Part shown: positions 8,527 through 11,557 of the stretch, one piece after another
Position numbering within the stretch: position 1 is the first letter of the stretch
How the letters are laid out: the number at the start of each line of letters is the position of its first letter
From: Acidobacteriota bacterium
GTDB lineage: Bacteria > Acidobacteriota > Terriglobia > Terriglobales > Acidobacteriaceae
Direction of reading: 5' to 3'
DNA length: 11,557 nt
Assembly (NCBI GenBank): GCA_021805265.1
Contig: JAJZFR010000416.1
Span: 1 to 11,557, forward strand
Position numbers and translations under genes: made by a program
The notes under the pieces: generated by a model
Told to the model about the DNA's origin: nothing
Seen by the model: the letters and a program-made list of their open reading frames with translations, nothing else
The model's database searches: none

Positions 8527-10184
8527 GCACCATTCTGAGCCTTCCTGACCAGTCAACGGCCAGGATACCCAAGCGCAATTACCTTACCAACGAGAACGGC
8601 ATCCTCAGTTGGCTGCTGACCGGCGACCACAAGCGCATCGCCATTCTCTATCTCATTTCGATCACCTTCTTCTTCTTCATCGGCGGCGCGCTGGCCGGCC
8701 TCATCCGGCTCGAGCTGCTCACCCCGCAAAGCGACCTGATGGCGACCGACACCTATAACAAGGTGTTCTCCATGCATGGCATCATCATGGTCTTCCTCTT
8801 CCTGGTCCCCAGCGTTCCGGCAACGCTCGGTAACTTCCTCATCCCGATCATGGTCGGGGCCAAGGATCTGGCCTTCCCCAAGATCAACCTGCTTAGCTGG
8901 TATCTCTATCTCGCGGGCGGCGGCCTGACCCTGTGGGCCATGATTACCGGCGGCGTCGATACCGGCTGGACCTTCACCACGCCGCTCTCCACCCACTACG
9001 TGAACACCAACGTGGTCACCACCGGCCTGGCCATCTTCATCGCGGGCTTTTCGTCCATCTTCACCGGACTCAACTTCATCGTCACCATCCACAGGATGCG
9101 CGCTCCGGGCATGACCTGGTTCAAGATGCCTCTGTTTGTCTGGTCGCACTACGCCGCCTCCATCCTCATGGTTCTCGGCACCCCGGTGCTCGCCATTACG
9201 CTGGTCCTGGTCGTGCTCGAGCGCACCATCGGCATCGGCATCTTCGACCCCGCCAAGGGCGGCGACCCCATTCTCTTTCAGCATCTGTTCTGGTTCTACT
9301 CCCACCCCGCCGTCTACATCATGATCCTGCCGGGGATGGGCGTCATCAGCGAGGTCATCTCCACCTTCGCGCGCAAGCGCGTCTTCGGCTACTCTGCGGT
9401 CGCCTTCTCCTCGGTCGCCATTGCCGTCTTCGGTTTCTTCGTCTGGGAACACCACATGTTCATCATGGGCGTCTCCAACTATTCCACCCTGGTCTTCAGC
9501 CTGCTCACCATGCTGGTCGCCGTCCCCTCGGCCATCAAGATATTCAACTGGGCCTTCACCCTCTACAAGGGTTCCATCACCTTTGAAACCCCCATGCTCT
9601 ACGCCTTCGGCTTCATGGGCCTGTTTACCATCGGCGGCCTGACCGGCGTCTTCCTCGGCTCCTCGGGAACCGACATTCATCTGACCGAGACCTACTTCAT
9701 CGTGGCTCACTTCCACTTTGTCATGGTCGGCGGCATGCTGATGGCCTTCCTCTCGGGCATCCACTTCTGGTGGCCCAAGATGACCGGCCGCATGTACCCG
9801 GAAAAAGTCTCCCAACTGGCCGCGGTCATCACCTTCATCGGCTTCAACTTCACCTTCTTCCCTCAGTTCCTGCTCGGTATGCTGGGCATGCCGCGTCGCT
9901 ACGCGGCCTATCCACCGGAGTTCCAGGTCCTCAACGTCTTCTCGACCGCTGGTGCCTCGATCCTCGGCGTCGGCTACCTGCTGCCCATGATCTATCTGGT
10001 CTGGAGCCTCAAGTACGGCAAGATCGCGGGCGACAACCCCTGGCAGGCTACCGGCCTCGAGTGGCAGATTCAGTCTCCGCCCCTGACCCAAAACTTCATC
10101 GAAATCCCTGTGGTTACCCAGGACGCCTACGATTACGAGTGGCTTGAGCGCCAGAAAGAACACGAGGTGACGCAACTTGGATAG
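8523..10184 (+). CDS. coxA: Cytochrome c oxidase subunit I, A2-type haem-copper oxidase
   Basis: 553 residues with the usual twelve-helix pattern. Ligands seen: His85 and His398 (low-spin haem), His396 (high-spin haem a3), and His261, His310, His311 (CuB). Tyr265 four residues after His261 is the expected cross-linked tyrosine. The helix VI motif is YSHPAVY (259-265) instead of HPEVY, the mark of A2 oxidases, in which Tyr-Ser replaces the D-channel glutamate. The lower D-channel is present with canonical spacing (Asn104, Asp115, Asn122), as is the K-channel Lys339. Arg458-Arg459 are the propionate-side arginine pair. The usual His-Asp of the Mg/Mn site reads Thr388-Glu389. It reduces O2 to water and pumps protons in the cytoplasmic membrane. 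The start is fixed by the 4-base overlap with coxB. Confidence 0.97.
   Translation: MSTILSLPDQSTARIPKRNYLTNENGILSWLLTGDHKRIAILYLISITFFFFIGGALAGLIRLELLTPQSDLMATDTYNKVFSMHGIIMVFLFLVPSVPATLGNFLIPIMVGAKDLAFPKINLLSWYLYLAGGGLTLWAMITGGVDTGWTFTTPLSTHYVNTNVVTTGLAIFIAGFSSIFTGLNFIVTIHRMRAPGMTWFKMPLFVWSHYAASILMVLGTPVLAITLVLVVLERTIGIGIFDPAKGGDPILFQHLFWFYSHPAVYIMILPGMGVISEVISTFARKRVFGYSAVAFSSVAIAVFGFFVWEHHMFIMGVSNYSTLVFSLLTMLVAVPSAIKIFNWAFTLYKGSITFETPMLYAFGFMGLFTIGGLTGVFLGSSGTDIHLTETYFIVAHFHFVMVGGMLMAFLSGIHFWWPKMTGRMYPEKVSQLAAVITFIGFNFTFFPQFLLGMLGMPRRYAAYPPEFQVLNVFSTAGASILGVGYLLPMIYLVWSLKYGKIAGDNPWQATGLEWQIQSPPLTQNFIEIPVVTQDAYDYEWLERQKEHEVTQLG
10164..10169 (+). promoter_or_regulatory. Ribosome binding site deciding the TTG start of coxC
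   Basis: GAGGTG inside the 3' end of coxA lies seven bases upstream of TTG 10177. No ATG occurs in the coxC frame before the first membrane helix (MWLFLL, residue 40), so this site and the full-length N-terminus support a TTG start overlapping coxA by 8 bases. Confidence 0.7.
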
Positions 10185-10920
10185 TCACGCAATCGCTTTG
10201 AACCACGCCGAAGAGCCACATCACGACCATCCGGCTCACCTGCGCCACCACTTTGTCTCGCTCGAACAGCAGAACGAGACCGTCAGCTTTGGCATGTGGC
10301 TCTTCCTGCTCACCGAGGTCATGTTCTTCGGTGGCATGTTTACCGCCTACCTGATCTACCGCAACTGGTATTACCCGGCCTTTGTGGCTGGCTCCCACAC
10401 CCTTTCGATCGTTCTCGGCACGGTCAACACCGGCGTCCTCATCACCTCCAGCTTCACCATGGCCATGGGCGTCTGGTGCGCTGAGACCAAGCGACAGAAG
10501 GGCCTGATCGTCTCTCTGGTCCTCACCCTCATCCTCGGCTTCGCCTTCCTCGGCATCAAGGCGGTCGAGTATCAGGAAAAGTTCGAACTGCACCATGTCC
10601 CCGGCGCTCACTTCGACGCCATGTCCTTCGTTCATCCCAAGGCCGAGGCCGGGCAGCCCGCCGAGCCGGGTCTCCCGCTCGATATGGCGCGAAAGACCGA
10701 GGTCTACTTCAGTCTCTACTTCGCCATGACCGGGATGCATGCCCTGCACATGATTATCGGAATGGCCCTTCTCTCTTTCATGATTGTGAAGGCCGCCCGC
10801 GGCGGATACTCCCACGGAAATATCGCCTTCGTTGAAAACTTCGGCCTCTACTGGCACTTCGTCGATATTGTCTGGATATTTCTCTTCCCGCTGCTCTACC
10901 TGATCAGTCGTCACCAATGA
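10177..10920 (+). CDS. coxC: Cytochrome c oxidase subunit III
   Basis: 247 residues from a TTG start. The first 26 residues contain eight histidines (HHDHPAHLRHH core). Five membrane helices are seen at about 38-62, 74-100, 109-130, 176-205 and 226-245, the shorter five-helix form of subunit III. Conserved features are Glu47 in LLTEVMFF, His188 and His191 in GMHALHMIIGM, and Glu220, His227 and Asp230 in VENFGLYWHFVDIVW. Between helices 3 and 4 is a loop of about 45 residues (131-175) containing the hydrophilic HPKAEAGQPAEPG. Subunit III stabilises subunit I and the D-channel entrance; it has no metal centre. The gene overlaps coxA by 8 bases. A CyoC-type quinol oxidase subunit is ruled out by the caa3-type coxB upstream. 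Confidence 0.94.
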   Translation: MDSHAIALNHAEEPHHDHPAHLRHHFVSLEQQNETVSFGMWLFLLTEVMFFGGMFTAYLIYRNWYYPAFVAGSHTLSIVLGTVNTGVLITSSFTMAMGVWCAETKRQKGLIVSLVLTLILGFAFLGIKAVEYQEKFELHHVPGAHFDAMSFVHPKAEAGQPAEPGLPLDMARKTEVYFSLYFAMTGMHALHMIIGMALLSFMIVKAARGGYSHGNIAFVENFGLYWHFVDIVWIFLFPLLYLISRHQ

Positions 10921-10964
10921 CGCGGCCGCATCCAAAAACCTTATCCTCGGGAGATTTCTGACCT

Positions 10965-11288
10965 ATGTCTCATCCTGTATCCGATCACGAAGAAGCCCAC
11001 GGGCCGCACATTGTGAGCCCCAAAATCTATCTCCTGGTCTTCCTCGCCCTGCTCATTGGCACGACCCTCACCGTCGTCGCCTCGTACCTCGAGCTGGGCC
11101 CCTGGAATCCGATCATCGCTCTCGGTATCGCCGTCGCCAAGGCCACGCTCGTCGTGCTCTTCTTCATGCACATCAAGTACAGCTCGAAGCTGATGAAGCT
11201 CACCGTCGTCTCCGGCATCTTCACCTTCCTCGCCCTCGTCGGCATGTCCATGTCCGACTACATCTCGCGCGCCTGGGGCAGCTTCTGA
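10965..11288 (+). CDS. coxD: Cytochrome c oxidase subunit IV (prokaryotic, CyoD/CtaF-like)
   Basis: 107 residues, typical for the bacterial small subunit IV family. A short His-containing N-terminus (MSHPVSDHEEAHGPH) precedes three membrane helices at about 20-41, 48-69 and 77-97. The second helix ends in ATLVVLFFMHIKYSSKL, the most conserved stretch of this family. It is a small structural or assembly subunit packed beside subunits I and III. The ATG at 10965 has GGGAG at 10949-10953, an 11-base spacing, and follows the coxC stop by 44 bases. This is the last gene of the operon, directly followed by a strong hairpin. Confidence 0.92.
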   Translation: MSHPVSDHEEAHGPHIVSPKIYLLVFLALLIGTTLTVVASYLELGPWNPIIALGIAVAKATLVVLFFMHIKYSSKLMKLTVVSGIFTFLALVGMSMSDYISRAWGSF

Positions 11289-11308
11289 CCGCATTCTCCT
11301 CACCCTCC

Positions 11309-11337
11309 AAAGAGGCTGCCGCAATGGCAGCCTCTTT
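11309..11337 (+). terminator. Terminator hairpin closing the act-cox operon
   Basis: AAAGAGGCTGCC (11309-11320) and GGCAGCCTCTTT (11326-11337) form a perfect 12-bp stem with the 5-base loop GCAAT, starting 20 bases after the coxD stop. The T run is short (TTT, then CTGCG), so it is a somewhat weak intrinsic terminator on the + strand. The AAA on the left arm reads as TTT on the other strand, so it could act in both directions. Confidence 0.8.
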
Positions 11338-11369
11338 CTGCGTTCCACTCCTAACACTCCGGAGCTTCC

Positions 11370-11557
11370 ATGGACGGGCTTGATCTTCTCGCCGCCGACC
11401 GCCGCGTCACCGTTCGCCGCGCCGGCCAGCCGCGCAAGGATGCCCGCTCCGTCGTCTACTGGATGCAGCATGCCCAGCGCGCGCTCGACAATCCCGCCCT
11501 CGAAACCGCCCTCGCAGTCGCCAACGCGCTCGATCTACCCCTGCTGGTCTACTTCAG
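11370..11557 (+). CDS. Deoxyribodipyrimidine photolyase, probably class II (3' truncated)
   Basis: An open frame runs from ATG 11370 to the window edge, 62 codons, with GGAG at 11361-11364 five bases upstream. The translation contains SVVYWMQHAQRALDNPAL at about residues 27-44 followed by an Ala-rich helix and LDLPLLVYF, the pattern of the photolyase alpha/beta N-terminal domain; the YWMQ-x2-QR-x2-DN form is typical of class II CPD photolyases. Such enzymes use FADH- and blue light to split pyrimidine dimers. The FAD-binding C-terminal domain lies outside the window, so the class and completeness cannot be settled. It has no functional tie to respiration and follows the terminator, so it is probably a separate unit, although its promoter is not evident in the 32 bases after the hairpin. 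Confidence 0.75.
   Translation, partial: MDGLDLLAADRRVTVRRAGQPRKDARSVVYWMQHAQRALDNPALETALAVANALDLPLLVYF

Noticed and set aside
8553..10175. Minus-strand open frame covering almost all of coxA
   Set aside because: Antisense shadow: composition is Asp/Glu/Gly/His rich with no recognisable motif, while the + strand encodes a complete subunit I with all metal ligands.

Overview
The window is one long, tightly packed respiratory operon on the + strand, cut off at its 5' end, followed by the first 62 codons of an unrelated gene. By gene content and order it is an Alternative Complex III (ACIII, quinol:electron-acceptor oxidoreductase) cluster joined to a caa3-type cytochrome c oxidase cluster. High-GC codon use, the order act - small membrane protein - SCO - coxB - coxA - coxC - coxD, and a class II photolyase-like start downstream suggest an Acidobacteriota (Terriglobia-like) soil bacterium. 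That assignment is an inference from gene style, not a database match.

Layout: 1-1601 is the 3' half of actB (end of the molybdopterin-oxidoreductase-like domain plus the iron-sulfur domain). Then come actC (1691-3109, NrfD-type quinol-binding membrane subunit), actD (3109-3654, two-helix subunit), actE (3654-4511, mono-haem lipoprotein cytochrome c), actF (4531-5808, second NrfD-type subunit) and an unnamed 204-residue one-helix protein (5795-6409). A SCO/SenC copper chaperone (6427-7380) bridges to the oxidase: coxB with a fused cytochrome c domain (7471-8526), coxA (8523-10184), coxC (TTG start, 10177-10920) and coxD (10965-11288). A 12-bp perfect hairpin (11309-11337) closes the operon. 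A photolyase gene begins at 11370 and runs off the window. actA, the multihaem subunit, is expected just upstream.

How it works together: ActC probably oxidises quinol. Electrons would pass through the ActB clusters and Act haems to ActE, then to the cytochrome c domain and CuA of CoxB, and to the haem/CuB site of CoxA, where O2 is reduced. SCO would load copper into CuA. No free cytochrome c is encoded in the visible part, which fits direct transfer inside an ACIII-caa3 supercomplex. Stop/start overlaps (TGATG, ATGA, 14 nt, 8 nt) link several genes and suggest translational coupling. No gap between genes exceeds 90 bases.

The system is of known type. The points most worth a second look are the altered predicted Mg/Mn site in CoxA/CoxB, the A2-type YSHPAVY motif, and the unnamed protein between actF and sco.
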